Below, piece after piece: positions 55,619 through 63,363 of a stretch of DNA of 64,000 bases. The translations under genes were made by a program, and so were the position numbers. Source of the stretch: UBA2377 sp964429385 (GTDB taxonomy: Bacteria; Verrucomicrobiota; Verrucomicrobiia; Opitutales; Opitutaceae); contig CAYSBR010000021.1 in assembly GCA_964429385.1 (NCBI GenBank), forward strand, positions 1 to 64,000. The letters are read 5' to 3'. A model generated the notes under the pieces. That model was given only the letters and a program-made list of their open reading frames with translations, was not told the DNA's origin and searched no databases. How positions within the stretch are numbered: position 1 is the first letter of the stretch; each line of letters begins with the position of its first letter.

Positions 55619-56343
55619 TCCCCCCTGATGCCCTGGCCGGACTCGCCCTGATCATCGGCACGCTGGGACTGGCGGGCTTCTCCTTCCTCGTCGCCCCAGG
55701 CGCCCGCCATGACCGCGTCTCACGGGAAAGCGGCACCATTTTTCTCAGCGAACGCCTCATGCATCTCGGCTATAGCTGGATTGATGCGCTGGCCCGGCGC
55801 TGCGCCCGGGCCGGCCTCAGCGCGGACACCGTCTCGTGGCTCTCGCTCGGTTTCGGCCTGGCCGCCGGAGTCGGCGCCGCGTTCGGGTATCCCGGGGCCG
55901 CCGCCTGGGCGCTGGCCCTGGGCGGACTCGGCGACGGACTCGACGGCGCCATCGCCCGTCATCACGGCACCGTCTCCCGCCGCGGAGCGGTCCTCGACTC
56001 CGCAATCGACCGCTATGTGGAATTTTTCCTGTTCGCCGGACTGCTCTACTTTTTTCGCGCCCAGCCCATGGCCCAGCTCGTCGTCGTCACGGCGCTCTTC
56101 GGCGGTTTCATGGTCACTTATTCGACCGCGAAAGCCGAGGCGCTCCAAGTCAGGCCGCCGCGCGGCTGGATGAAACGCGCCGAGCGGCTGGTCTGGCTCG
56201 CCGGCGGGTGCGCCGCCGCCGCCGCCGCCGGACTGGCCGGCTTTGCGCCCGCGCCCATTCTGCTCGGGGTCTGCGCGGTGATCGCCGTCTTCGCCCACCT
56301 CTCCGCCCTTCTCCGCCTGCGCGCCTTGTGCCGCGCGGTCTGA
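55615..56343 (+). CDS. CDP-alcohol phosphotransferase family protein (second)
   Basis: 242 residues, start overlapping the KDSR-like stop (ATGA). The full motif is GDGLDGAIARHHGTVSRRGA then VLDSAIDRY (DG..AR(8)G...D...D) near residue 105. Membrane segments flank it, and the N-terminus also starts with a hydrophobic helix. With myo-inositol-phosphate synthase close by, phosphatidylinositol-phosphate synthesis is one candidate; direct head-group transfer to ceramide is another. It is the second gene of the rightward operon. Confidence 0.88.
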   Translation: MIPPDALAGLALIIGTLGLAGFSFLVAPGARHDRVSRESGTIFLSERLMHLGYSWIDALARRCARAGLSADTVSWLSLGFGLAAGVGAAFGYPGAAAWALALGGLGDGLDGAIARHHGTVSRRGAVLDSAIDRYVEFFLFAGLLYFFRAQPMAQLVVVTALFGGFMVTYSTAKAEALQVRPPRGWMKRAERLVWLAGGCAAAAAAGLAGFAPAPILLGVCAVIAVFAHLSALLRLRALCRAV

Positions 56344-56351
56344 TTCATCCC

Positions 56352-56975
56352 ATGGCCTCCTCTTTTCACTGGGCCGATCTTCGCCGTCAGGGCCGCCTGC
56401 TTCTCCGGCATCTCCGGCATGCCGATGCCCTCTGGAGCGAGTCCGGGCGCCGGCGCCGCGAAGAGCGACTCGTGATCCTGTATCGGACGGTGAACACCTG
56501 GCTGCGTGAAAGCGGCGTCGATCATTGGCTGTGTTACGGCACCCTGCTCGGCTGGTGGCGCGAGGGCCGCATTCTTGCCCATGATCGCGATGTGGACTTT
56601 GCCGCCCCGGTCGCGGCTTACGAAACGCTCAAAGCCGCCGCGCCACGCCTGCCGCACGGATTCACGCTGCACGACACCTCTCACCAACACAACGGCCCGA
56701 AGCTCTACCTCAGCCATCGCGGCTGGGAGGCCGATATCTATTTCCTCGCGGAAGAGGCGGGCCGCCTGCACGCGATCCTCAACAGCCCCAACCCCGGCGA
56801 CACCGCGCCTTTTCCGCGCGACTGGTTTTATCCGGCGCGCACGGTGGATTTCCACGGCGCGCCCACCGCCGTGCCGGCGGAGCCGCAAGCGTATCTCGAA
56901 CACACCTACGGTTACACCGGACCCGACGCCGAGCTTGACCCCGTCACCCGCTACTACCGGCCGCGCAAGCGCTGA
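56352..56975 (+). CDS. LicD-family phosphotransferase-like protein
   Basis: 207 residues from ATG 56352, eight bases after the preceding stop. It has the LicD core: WLCYGTLLGWWREGRILAHD followed by RDVDF (nucleotidyltransferase-like metal Asp pair), then HNGPKLYLSHRGWEADIYFL and PFPRDWFYPARTV. LicD proteins attach phosphocholine and similar groups to glycans, and fukutin-related enzymes transfer ribitol phosphate. Here aminoethylphosphonate or an inositol phosphate is conceivable. It ends the rightward operon; 117 bases without a clear terminator follow. Confidence 0.82.
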   Translation: MASSFHWADLRRQGRLLLRHLRHADALWSESGRRRREERLVILYRTVNTWLRESGVDHWLCYGTLLGWWREGRILAHDRDVDFAAPVAAYETLKAAAPRLPHGFTLHDTSHQHNGPKLYLSHRGWEADIYFLAEEAGRLHAILNSPNPGDTAPFPRDWFYPARTVDFHGAPTAVPAEPQAYLEHTYGYTGPDAELDPVTRYYRPRKR

Positions 56976-57068
56976 ACGGGTCCCGCTAAAAGAGGTCGTG
57001 TCGCGGGCGTTCTATGCGCCCTCGCCCTGCTGGATATTTTCATCGCGTAACGCCCGATAAATTTTGCG

Positions 57069-57095
57069 AGGTGGGCTGCGCGCTCAGGCGGTTCA
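57069..57095. repeat. Possible decayed arm of the long inverted repeat
   Basis: 'gaggtgggctgcgcgctc' then 'aggcggttc' resembles the left arm of the element at 22929-23027 (gaggtgggccgtgcgctc...ggcggttt) with a gap. It overlaps the 3' end of the inositol-phosphate-synthase gene by only a few bases. Confidence 0.35.
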
Positions 57096-58214
57096 CTCCC
57101 CCGCGATAAAGGCGATCGTCCGCGCCCGCGCTTCGTGGTCGGTGTATTGGACGGGCGGCGATTTCATGAAGTAGCTCGAAGGCCCTTCGAGCTGGCCGGC
57201 GAGTCCGCGGTCGAGCGCGAGCTTCGCACAGCGCACCGCATCGATCACCACCCCGGCCGAGTTTGGGGAATCCCATACCTCCAGTTTCACCTCACACTTG
57301 AGGGGCACATTCCCAAAGGTCGTGCCCTCCATGTAAATGTGGCACCATTTGCGGTCCTCCAGCCACGGCACATGGTCACTCGGGCCCACGTGGACGTTTT
57401 CCGCCGGCATCGGTTCCCCCAGCTGGCTCGTAACCGCGTTGGTTTTGGAGATCTTCTTCGAGTCGAGCCGCTCGCGCTCGAGCATGTTGAGAAAATCGGT
57501 GTTGCCGCCGAAGTTGAGCTGGTAGGTCTTGTCCAGCCGCACGCCGCGCTCGCGAAACAGGTTCACCAGCGTGCGATGCGTGATGGTCGCGCCCACCTGC
57601 GATTTGATGTCGTCACCGATGATCGGCAGGCCGCGGGCCTTGAACTTCGCCTGCCACTCCGGCTGCGACGCGATAAACACCGGGATGCAATTCACGAAAC
57701 CGCAGCCGGCCGCCAGCGCCTGTTCCGCATACCAGCGGGTCGCCTCCTCCGATCCGACCGGCAGGTAGGACACCACCACATCCGTGCGCGTCGCCTTGAG
57801 CACCCCGGCGACGTCCACCGGCGCCGCCGGCGACTCCGTGATCTTCGCGGCCACATATTTGCCCAGCCCGTCCAGGGTCGGCCCGCGTTGCACGGCCACG
57901 CCCAAAGGCGGCACCTCGGCAAACCGGATCGTGTTGTTCGGCCCGGCCAGCAACGCGGCGGCCAAATCCCGGCCCACTTTCCCCGCATCAATGTCGAACG
58001 CCGCGCTGAACTCCACATCGCCCACATGATAGCCGCCCAGGACGACGTTCATCAGCCCCGGGACGCTTTCACCGGCCGGCGTATTCCGGTAAAAGTGCAC
58101 CCCCTGCACCAAGGCTGAGGCGCAATTGCCCGCACCGATGATCGCCACGCGGACTTTTCCCCGCGTCTCGGAAAGCCTGTTCTCATCCCGCCGGGCCTGA
58201 TCAGACGAATTCAT
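57093..58214 (-). CDS. ino1: myo-Inositol-1-phosphate synthase
   Basis: 373 residues from ATG 58214. It converts glucose-6-phosphate to inositol-1-phosphate using NAD. The sequence matches the actinobacterial and archaeal type: VRVAIIGAGNCASALVQGVH, PGLMNVVLGGYHVGDVEF, AAFDIDAGKVG, VQRGPTLDGLGKY, then GDDIKSQVGATITHRTL and QLNFGGNTDFLNML (the catalytic lysine/nucleotide region). WDSPNSAGVVIDAVRCAKLA follows near the end. Placed next to the sphingolipid genes, it probably supplies inositol for a lipid head group. It converges on the LicD gene. Confidence 0.93.
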   Translation of the reverse strand: MNSSDQARRDENRLSETRGKVRVAIIGAGNCASALVQGVHFYRNTPAGESVPGLMNVVLGGYHVGDVEFSAAFDIDAGKVGRDLAAALLAGPNNTIRFAEVPPLGVAVQRGPTLDGLGKYVAAKITESPAAPVDVAGVLKATRTDVVVSYLPVGSEEATRWYAEQALAAGCGFVNCIPVFIASQPEWQAKFKARGLPIIGDDIKSQVGATITHRTLVNLFRERGVRLDKTYQLNFGGNTDFLNMLERERLDSKKISKTNAVTSQLGEPMPAENVHVGPSDHVPWLEDRKWCHIYMEGTTFGNVPLKCEVKLEVWDSPNSAGVVIDAVRCAKLALDRGLAGQLEGPSSYFMKSPPVQYTDHEARARTIAFIAGE

Positions 58215-58290
58215 GACAAAACGGTATGCGCGCACCCGGCCCGGCCCGACAAGGCCAAAGAAAGTGCAGCGGGCCTCATCCCCCCGGCCT

Positions 58291-59436
58291 TCACTGGCCG
58301 AAGGAAAAACTCATCGAAGGGCTCGTCCCGGGCGGACTGGAATGAAGCGCGATGAGCTGGGTCAGCAGCACGAAGGTGGATTTGGAATCCAGGTCGTTGT
58401 CGGCGATGTAAAACCAGGTGTCGCGATAGTGGATGGACACGCTCGCCGCCACCGGGGGCGTGTCGGACGACTGCACGCGGAAAAGTTCGCCCAGCAGATC
58501 CTGCCAGTCGAAGGGCCGGCCGTCATGGTGGATGGTCGGACGGATCTTCCCGGCGGCGTAATCGCGGGCCGGCGGCTCCACGCCTTGCGACAGGAGCGTG
58601 AGCGCCGCAAGCACCGGACGCGTGGAAAGCGCGATGGTCCGGCGGTCCGGCGCCTCGATGCCGGCCACGATCCGGAAACGGTCGGTCGCAGGGTCGAGCC
58701 CCAGCAGTTCCTTGAACCGGAGCGCTTCCGGCCGGTTCCCCGCCCCGCGGGTAAACCGCAATTCAATCTCCCCCGCGCCAGAGGGCCGGAGCAGGTCAAT
58801 GAACTGGTCCCGTTGCAGGGCGCGCAGCAGGCCCACGGCCTCGCGGAACGCGCGGAACTCCGGCTCGCGCGAAGGCGTGGGCCCGGAAGCCGACGGCGCG
58901 TTCTTGAGCCCGTTCATCTCCTGCACGCCCAGCATGAAGACCCGCTCCAGATTCCAGCCCGAGCGCACCACCAGCAGCAGCAGTTCGGGATTCATCGGCG
59001 TCATCATCTGGCGAACAAATTTTTCGCCCTCGAGCGGCGTGTAGAAAATCGTGGGCCGCTCATTGATCCCGATCGAAGCCGGGCCGATCCCGAGAGGCCG
59101 GCCGATCGCCCGGGCCACGCCGGTCGCCCCGGGCGTAAAGCTGTTTTCCGAAACATTGTAGCCGGTGCTGAGCCCGAAGCTCCGGTTGAAATCATGACTC
59201 GCGGCGATGCGCTCGACGCTCGTGAAGAAGAGCGTGTCCCGGTAACGACTGCGGACCAGATTGAGCAGGAGCTCCTGGTCGCTGGTCTGCTGCAGTGCGA
59301 GGTTGTAGGCGGGCCGGGTGGATTCGAGCACGGTGGGGCCCCGGTGGGCACACCCGGCGCCCCCAAGAGCGGCCACGAGCATAAGACAGAGGGATAGGCT
59401 GGAATATCTCACAAAGCAGAAGCTGGTTGCGCGCAT
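58291..59436 (-). CDS. Hypothetical lipoprotein
   Basis: 381 residues from ATG 59436. The signal peptide is MRATSFCFVRYSSLSLCLML followed by VAALGGAGCAHRG, with lipobox GAGC. The mature part contains LQQTSDQELLLNLVRSRYRD and TLFFTSVERIAAS, patterns seen in conserved proteobacterial and verrucomicrobial lipoproteins of unknown function, and DTWFYIADNDLDSKSTFVLL near the end. It is probably outer-membrane or periplasmic. It shares the strand of ino1 and ends 76 bases before that gene's ATG, so the two may be one operon. Confidence 0.75.
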   Translation of the reverse strand: MRATSFCFVRYSSLSLCLMLVAALGGAGCAHRGPTVLESTRPAYNLALQQTSDQELLLNLVRSRYRDTLFFTSVERIAASHDFNRSFGLSTGYNVSENSFTPGATGVARAIGRPLGIGPASIGINERPTIFYTPLEGEKFVRQMMTPMNPELLLLVVRSGWNLERVFMLGVQEMNGLKNAPSASGPTPSREPEFRAFREAVGLLRALQRDQFIDLLRPSGAGEIELRFTRGAGNRPEALRFKELLGLDPATDRFRIVAGIEAPDRRTIALSTRPVLAALTLLSQGVEPPARDYAAGKIRPTIHHDGRPFDWQDLLGELFRVQSSDTPPVAASVSIHYRDTWFYIADNDLDSKSTFVLLTQLIALHSSPPGTSPSMSFSFGQ

Positions 59437-59533
59437 GAGGACCGGAGTCGGAAAAAATCGCCACACCGAATTTTGCAGGACGCGCCGCCGGTCTCGGTAT
59501 CCCAACGGTGAAGGGCAAACCGAAGGTTGGCCG

Positions 59534-59849
59534 TTAGGCGTCAGGTTTGGCCTGGTGCAGGTAAACCCTCACCGTGCCCGGCTTGCCCATGGGCAGTTGC
59601 TCGGCGATCCAGGCGTAGGGCGCTCCGGCCGCTGTTGCGCCATAATGCCAACGCCTGCTCCTTGTATTGCTCGCTGTAGCTCGCCTTCGTTCGCGCGGGC
59701 TTCTGTAGCTGTGTTTTCATGTGGGCTTTCTTGGGTTTTGATCCCCTGCCCACTGTCCGTCAAATCAGGGCAACCCTAACCTGACCCCTTCGGTTCCCTC
59801 CGAGTTTGGGTTAACGATCCGCGGTGTCCAACTTTTGGGGTCCACCTCA
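59534..59849 (-). mobile_element. Remnant of an IS3-family insertion sequence
   Basis: The end 59825-59849, read inward on the minus strand (TGAGGTGGACCCCAAAAGTT then GGACA), matches the terminal inverted repeat style of IS3-type elements. About 105 bases inside is the start of an OrfA-like frame (59720). The catalytic orfB and the other end are missing. The remainder of 59850-60060 shows nothing I can name. Confidence 0.65.
59541..59720 (-). pseudogene. IS3 OrfA (HTH) fragment
   Basis: From ATG 59720: MKTQLQKPARTKASYSEQYK then EQALALWRNSGRSA, the opening of an IS3-type OrfA helix-turn-helix protein (S-Y-oE-h-K..hL.l...gR). It then loses similarity at about codon 34, and the frame ends at 59541. 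In another frame the following bases encode APYAWIAEQLPMGKPGTVRV then YLHQAKPDA, ending at 59534, which looks like the end of a second unrelated HTH-type protein joined by a deletion. It cannot be functional as a transposase. Confidence 0.6.
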
Positions 59850-60060
59850 CCTTCCACGTCTATGTCTTGAGGCGAAACTGGCCATCGAGTCACCTCAGCC
59901 CAGCCGGAATGCACTGCTTGCCAAGCACGGTGGCGAGGCGCTTTAGACGGCTTGGGGCAGGTAAACGGACATCGACAATCAACGGCCCGACCCCGTTTGC
60001 TCGCCCCCAACGGACCGAAGTCTCTCCCAGCGCACCCGTGCCGCGGGCCTGAAGCCGGAA

Positions 60061-61167
60061 TCAGCGCACCTGCAAGGTGTCGCCTTCGAACGTGAGGTTG
60101 AGCGATGGCACAACCACGGCCTTGCGGTCGCCTTCCTTTTTCACGCGACCGGCGAGCCACGCGTCATAGCCCGCGGCCTGCGCCGCCCCGAGCACGGCGG
60201 CGCTGACGGATGGATCCACGTAGGCGGCGAAACCGACGCCCTGATTGAAGGTCGCATACATCTCGCGCTCCGTGATCGGCCCCGCCTCCTGCAGGAAGCG
60301 GAAGAGCGGCAGCGGCGCACGCGGGGTGGTGATTTCGTAAACGAAGGGCTCCTCCAGCCGCATGAGCTTGCGCCAGCCATGGCCGGTCACATGCGCGACG
60401 TAGTTGAGCTTGAGCCCGCGCTGCTGACAGGCGGCGACAAACTTCACGTAGATTACCGAGGGCGCGAGCAACGCCTCGCCATAGGTGCGCGGGTCGCCGT
60501 GGCCGATGGGCGTCTGGTAGCCTTGCGGGAGTTTTTCGGCGATAAGCCGGCAGAGCGAAAGGCCGTTGGTCTGCACGCCGGAGCTGGCCAGGAAGATAAT
60601 GTGGTCGCCGTCGCGCACATCACCGGTGATGCGCCGCGTTTTCGGCGCAATGCGCCCGACGGCCGAACCGGCGAGCACGATGGTCTCCGGGTTGACGATT
60701 CCCTTAAGTGTCGGGGTCTCGCCGCCGCCCCAGACCGCGCCGGCCTCGCGGCAGCCCTCGGCCCAGCCTTCGACCAGCGCGTTCATCCGCGGCGCATCCG
60801 CGAACCAGTCCGAATCGCCCACCGCCGCATGCATCGCCACCGAGGTCGGCAGCGCGCCGCAGGTCGCGAGGTCGTTGACGATGGTCGCAACGGTATCGAT
60901 CGCGATCTCACGGTAAAAATTATTGCCCGACTGCGCATAGACCGCATCGGCCACGAGATTCTTGGTGCCGAGGCCTTCCTCGACATGGGCGAGAAAATGA
61001 TCGGCCGCCTCCATCAGGTAGCAGCTCTCACCACGAGTGTTGGTGGGCTCGGTGTAGCCGTGCGCGGCCAGGAGGGGCGCGGTGGTCTTCGCCGCCTGCT
61101 GGCAGGCGCGTTTGAAGGCATCGAGCTGGTCGTAGCGGACGCCGGAAGATTCGTAATTCAAACTCAT
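60061..61167 (-). CDS. purM: Phosphoribosylformylglycinamidine cyclo-ligase
   Basis: 368 residues from ATG 61167. It closes the imidazole ring in purine synthesis, using ATP to turn FGAM into AIR. PurM features are the short N-terminal SLNYESSGVRYDQLDAFKRA, DTVATIVNDLATCGALP, the GGGETPTLKG metal/ATP loop, SSGVQTNGLSLCR and HVTGHGWRKLMRL. The C-terminal GVGFAAYVDPS replaces the usual 'NMGxGM' region. It follows purF on the same strand with 76 bases between them, which contain an interspersed repeat. Confidence 0.9.
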   Translation of the reverse strand: MSLNYESSGVRYDQLDAFKRACQQAAKTTAPLLAAHGYTEPTNTRGESCYLMEAADHFLAHVEEGLGTKNLVADAVYAQSGNNFYREIAIDTVATIVNDLATCGALPTSVAMHAAVGDSDWFADAPRMNALVEGWAEGCREAGAVWGGGETPTLKGIVNPETIVLAGSAVGRIAPKTRRITGDVRDGDHIIFLASSGVQTNGLSLCRLIAEKLPQGYQTPIGHGDPRTYGEALLAPSVIYVKFVAACQQRGLKLNYVAHVTGHGWRKLMRLEEPFVYEITTPRAPLPLFRFLQEAGPITEREMYATFNQGVGFAAYVDPSVSAAVLGAAQAAGYDAWLAGRVKKEGDRKAVVVPSLNLTFEGDTLQVR

Positions 61168-61171
61168 GAAG

Positions 61172-61240
61172 AGGAGCCCACTGAACACACGGAAAACACG
61201 GAAGAATAAAATTCAGTGTGTTCCGTGTCTTCCGTGGGCA
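61172..61240. repeat. Interspersed repeat pair, inverted
   Basis: 'cacacggaaaacacggaaga' and, after a short AT spacer, its near reverse complement 'gtgttccgtgtcttccgtg' form a potential hairpin in the purM-purF gap. It is the most complete example of the repeat family in the window. Confidence 0.7.
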
Positions 61241-61243
61241 AAA

Positions 61244-63151
61244 TCAGTAGCTGCGCCCTTCGGCTTGTTCGTAGTAATTGATGTAGGCCTGGTTGACGAC
61301 GCGGTAGCCGCCGGGCGTGGGATACTTACCGGTGAAATACCAGTCGCCCGTGTGCTGCGGCACAGCCGCATGGAGGTTTTCGACCGTCTGGAAGAGGATC
61401 TCCACCTCGCCGGTCCACTCGATGCCCCGCGGGCGGACGCGCTCGACGATCTGCGCCGAGATTTCCTCCGGGGTGAAGGGCTCGTAAATCCGGCGCACGT
61501 GGTTGACCGTGCCGCCCTTCGCCACTTCTTCGCGGCAGAGCGTGTAAACCTCCTGCAGAAGACCTGCCTGTCCGCGCTGCTTCAGCAGCTCGACCGCCGC
61601 CTCGAAGGCCACAAATTTACCGAGTTCCGACATGTCGATGCCATAGCAATCGGGATAACGGATCTGCGGCGCGGTCGAGACGATGACGATCTTCCGGGGC
61701 TGGAGCCGCGACAGGATGCGCAGGATGGATTTGCGCAGCGTGGTGCCACGCACGATGGAGTCGTCCACGCACACGAGGTTGTCGCCGGGGTCCACCGAGC
61801 CGTAGGTGATGTCATACACGTGGCTCGCGAGCTGATTGCGCATGCTTTCCTGGCCGATGAAGGTGCGCAGCTTGATGTCCTTGCTCACAACCTTCTCACT
61901 GCGCGGCCAGTTGTTGAGGATCAGGTCGTCGAGGATCGCCTCGGTGAGCCGGCCCGCCGTGCTGGCGGCAAGAATCGCGCTCTTCACCTCGGTGCGGCGG
62001 CGCTCGCGCAGGGCCGACATGAGCCCGTAGTAGGCGACTTCCGCGGTGTTCGGGATGAAGCTGAAGACACTGTGGGTCCAGTCGTGGCCGATGGAGGTCA
62101 GCACCTGGTCGCAGAGCTTCGCGCCGAGCGCCTTGCGCTCGGTGTAAATATCGAGGTCGTTGCCGCGTGAAAAATAAATCCGCTCAAACGAGCACGAGGT
62201 CCGCGGCAGGGGTGCGGTGAAGGCCGCCTCGGAGAAGGTGCCGTTGCGCTTGATCACCGCCACATGCCCGGGCGACATCTCCTTCACGTCCTCCACCGCG
62301 AGGTCGAACACCGTCATGAGCGGGGCACGCTCGGAGGCGAAGGCCACGACCTCGTCGTTGCGGTAGTAGAAGCACGGACGGATGCCGGAGGGATCGCGCG
62401 CGACAAAGGCGTCGCCGTTGCCGGTGAGCCCGCAGAGCGTGTAGCCGCCATCCCATTTCTGCGCCGCCCGGGTCAGCACACGTGTGAGATCGAGCTCCTC
62501 GCTGATGCGCCGGGCGATCTCCCCGCCATTGAGACCCGTCGCCCGCAACTGACGGTAAAGATCCTCGTGTTCCTCATCGAGGAAGAAGCCGATCTTCTCC
62601 AGTACCGCCTGCGTATCCGTCGCATAGATCGGATGCTGGCCCATCGCGGTGAGCGATTGGTTGAGCTCAGTGGTATTGGTAAGGTTGAAGTTGCCGCACA
62701 GGGCGAGGTTGCGCGTCGGCCAGGGGCTGCGGCGGAAAAACGGATGGCAGGAAGAGAGGTTGTAACCGCCGCTGGTGCCGTACCGCAGGTGGCCCATCAG
62801 CAGTTCCCCGCCGAAGTCGAAGGACTTCTTCACCGTTTCGGGGAATTCGGGATGGATGACGCCGCTGGCGACCTTCTCGTTGTATTGGGCCAGGAGGGTC
62901 TTGAAGATCTTGTCGAGCGGGTTGGCTTTCACACTGCGTTCGCGGAACATGAACGCCTCGCCCGCCGGGGCGCCGAGCTTGACGCAGGCCGCGCCCGCGC
63001 CGTCCTGGCCGCGGTTGTGCTGCTTTTCCATCAGCAGGAAAAGCTTGGTGAAGCCCCACAGCGGCGTGCCGTATTTTTCCTGATAGTAGGACAGCGGCTT
63101 CAGCAGTCGCACGAGGGCGATGCCGCATTCGTGGGTGATCCGGTCGCTCAT
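61244..63151 (-). CDS. purF: Amidophosphoribosyltransferase, long form
   Basis: 635 residues from ATG 63151 (MSDRITHECGIAL). It carries out the first step of purine synthesis, moving glutamine's amide to PRPP. The N-terminal nucleophile would be Cys9 in HECGIA if a leader is removed. The glutaminase part includes KQHNRGQDGAG, MGHLRYGTSGGYN and CGNFNLTN. The PRPP-binding loop is LVCVDDSIVRGTTLRKSI near residue 470. It is longer than the usual 470-500, with inserts and a C-terminal extension, as in Bacteroidetes-like PurF. It is divergent from purL, with 212 bases between starts. Confidence 0.93.
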   Translation of the reverse strand: MSDRITHECGIALVRLLKPLSYYQEKYGTPLWGFTKLFLLMEKQHNRGQDGAGAACVKLGAPAGEAFMFRERSVKANPLDKIFKTLLAQYNEKVASGVIHPEFPETVKKSFDFGGELLMGHLRYGTSGGYNLSSCHPFFRRSPWPTRNLALCGNFNLTNTTELNQSLTAMGQHPIYATDTQAVLEKIGFFLDEEHEDLYRQLRATGLNGGEIARRISEELDLTRVLTRAAQKWDGGYTLCGLTGNGDAFVARDPSGIRPCFYYRNDEVVAFASERAPLMTVFDLAVEDVKEMSPGHVAVIKRNGTFSEAAFTAPLPRTSCSFERIYFSRGNDLDIYTERKALGAKLCDQVLTSIGHDWTHSVFSFIPNTAEVAYYGLMSALRERRRTEVKSAILAASTAGRLTEAILDDLILNNWPRSEKVVSKDIKLRTFIGQESMRNQLASHVYDITYGSVDPGDNLVCVDDSIVRGTTLRKSILRILSRLQPRKIVIVSTAPQIRYPDCYGIDMSELGKFVAFEAAVELLKQRGQAGLLQEVYTLCREEVAKGGTVNHVRRIYEPFTPEEISAQIVERVRPRGIEWTGEVEILFQTVENLHAAVPQHTGDWYFTGKYPTPGGYRVVNQAYINYYEQAEGRSY

Positions 63152-63363
63152 GCCCCGGCCCCCGTTTTTTTCCGGACCACTCCAGCGGAGCGGTGCAGCA
63201 TCTTGGGTGATGGGTGAAAATGAGTCCTCACAGGCGTCAAAAAGGCTTATTCCGCCAGCGCGCGGCGCAGCGTCAACGCTTTCTCTGAGCATAAATGAAC
63301 AGACCTCCCGGCACACCCCCCTTGACGCGTCGGGCTTGTTGGGAAACATCGCCTCTTTCGATC

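Noticed and set aside
56976..57060. Possible terminator hairpin GGGCG...CGCCC after the LicD gene
   Set aside because: The stem is only five base pairs and no T-run follows.
59765..60160. 131-codon minus-strand frame next to purM
   Set aside because: It overlaps the end of purM and the IS3 terminus and has no motif; probably chance.
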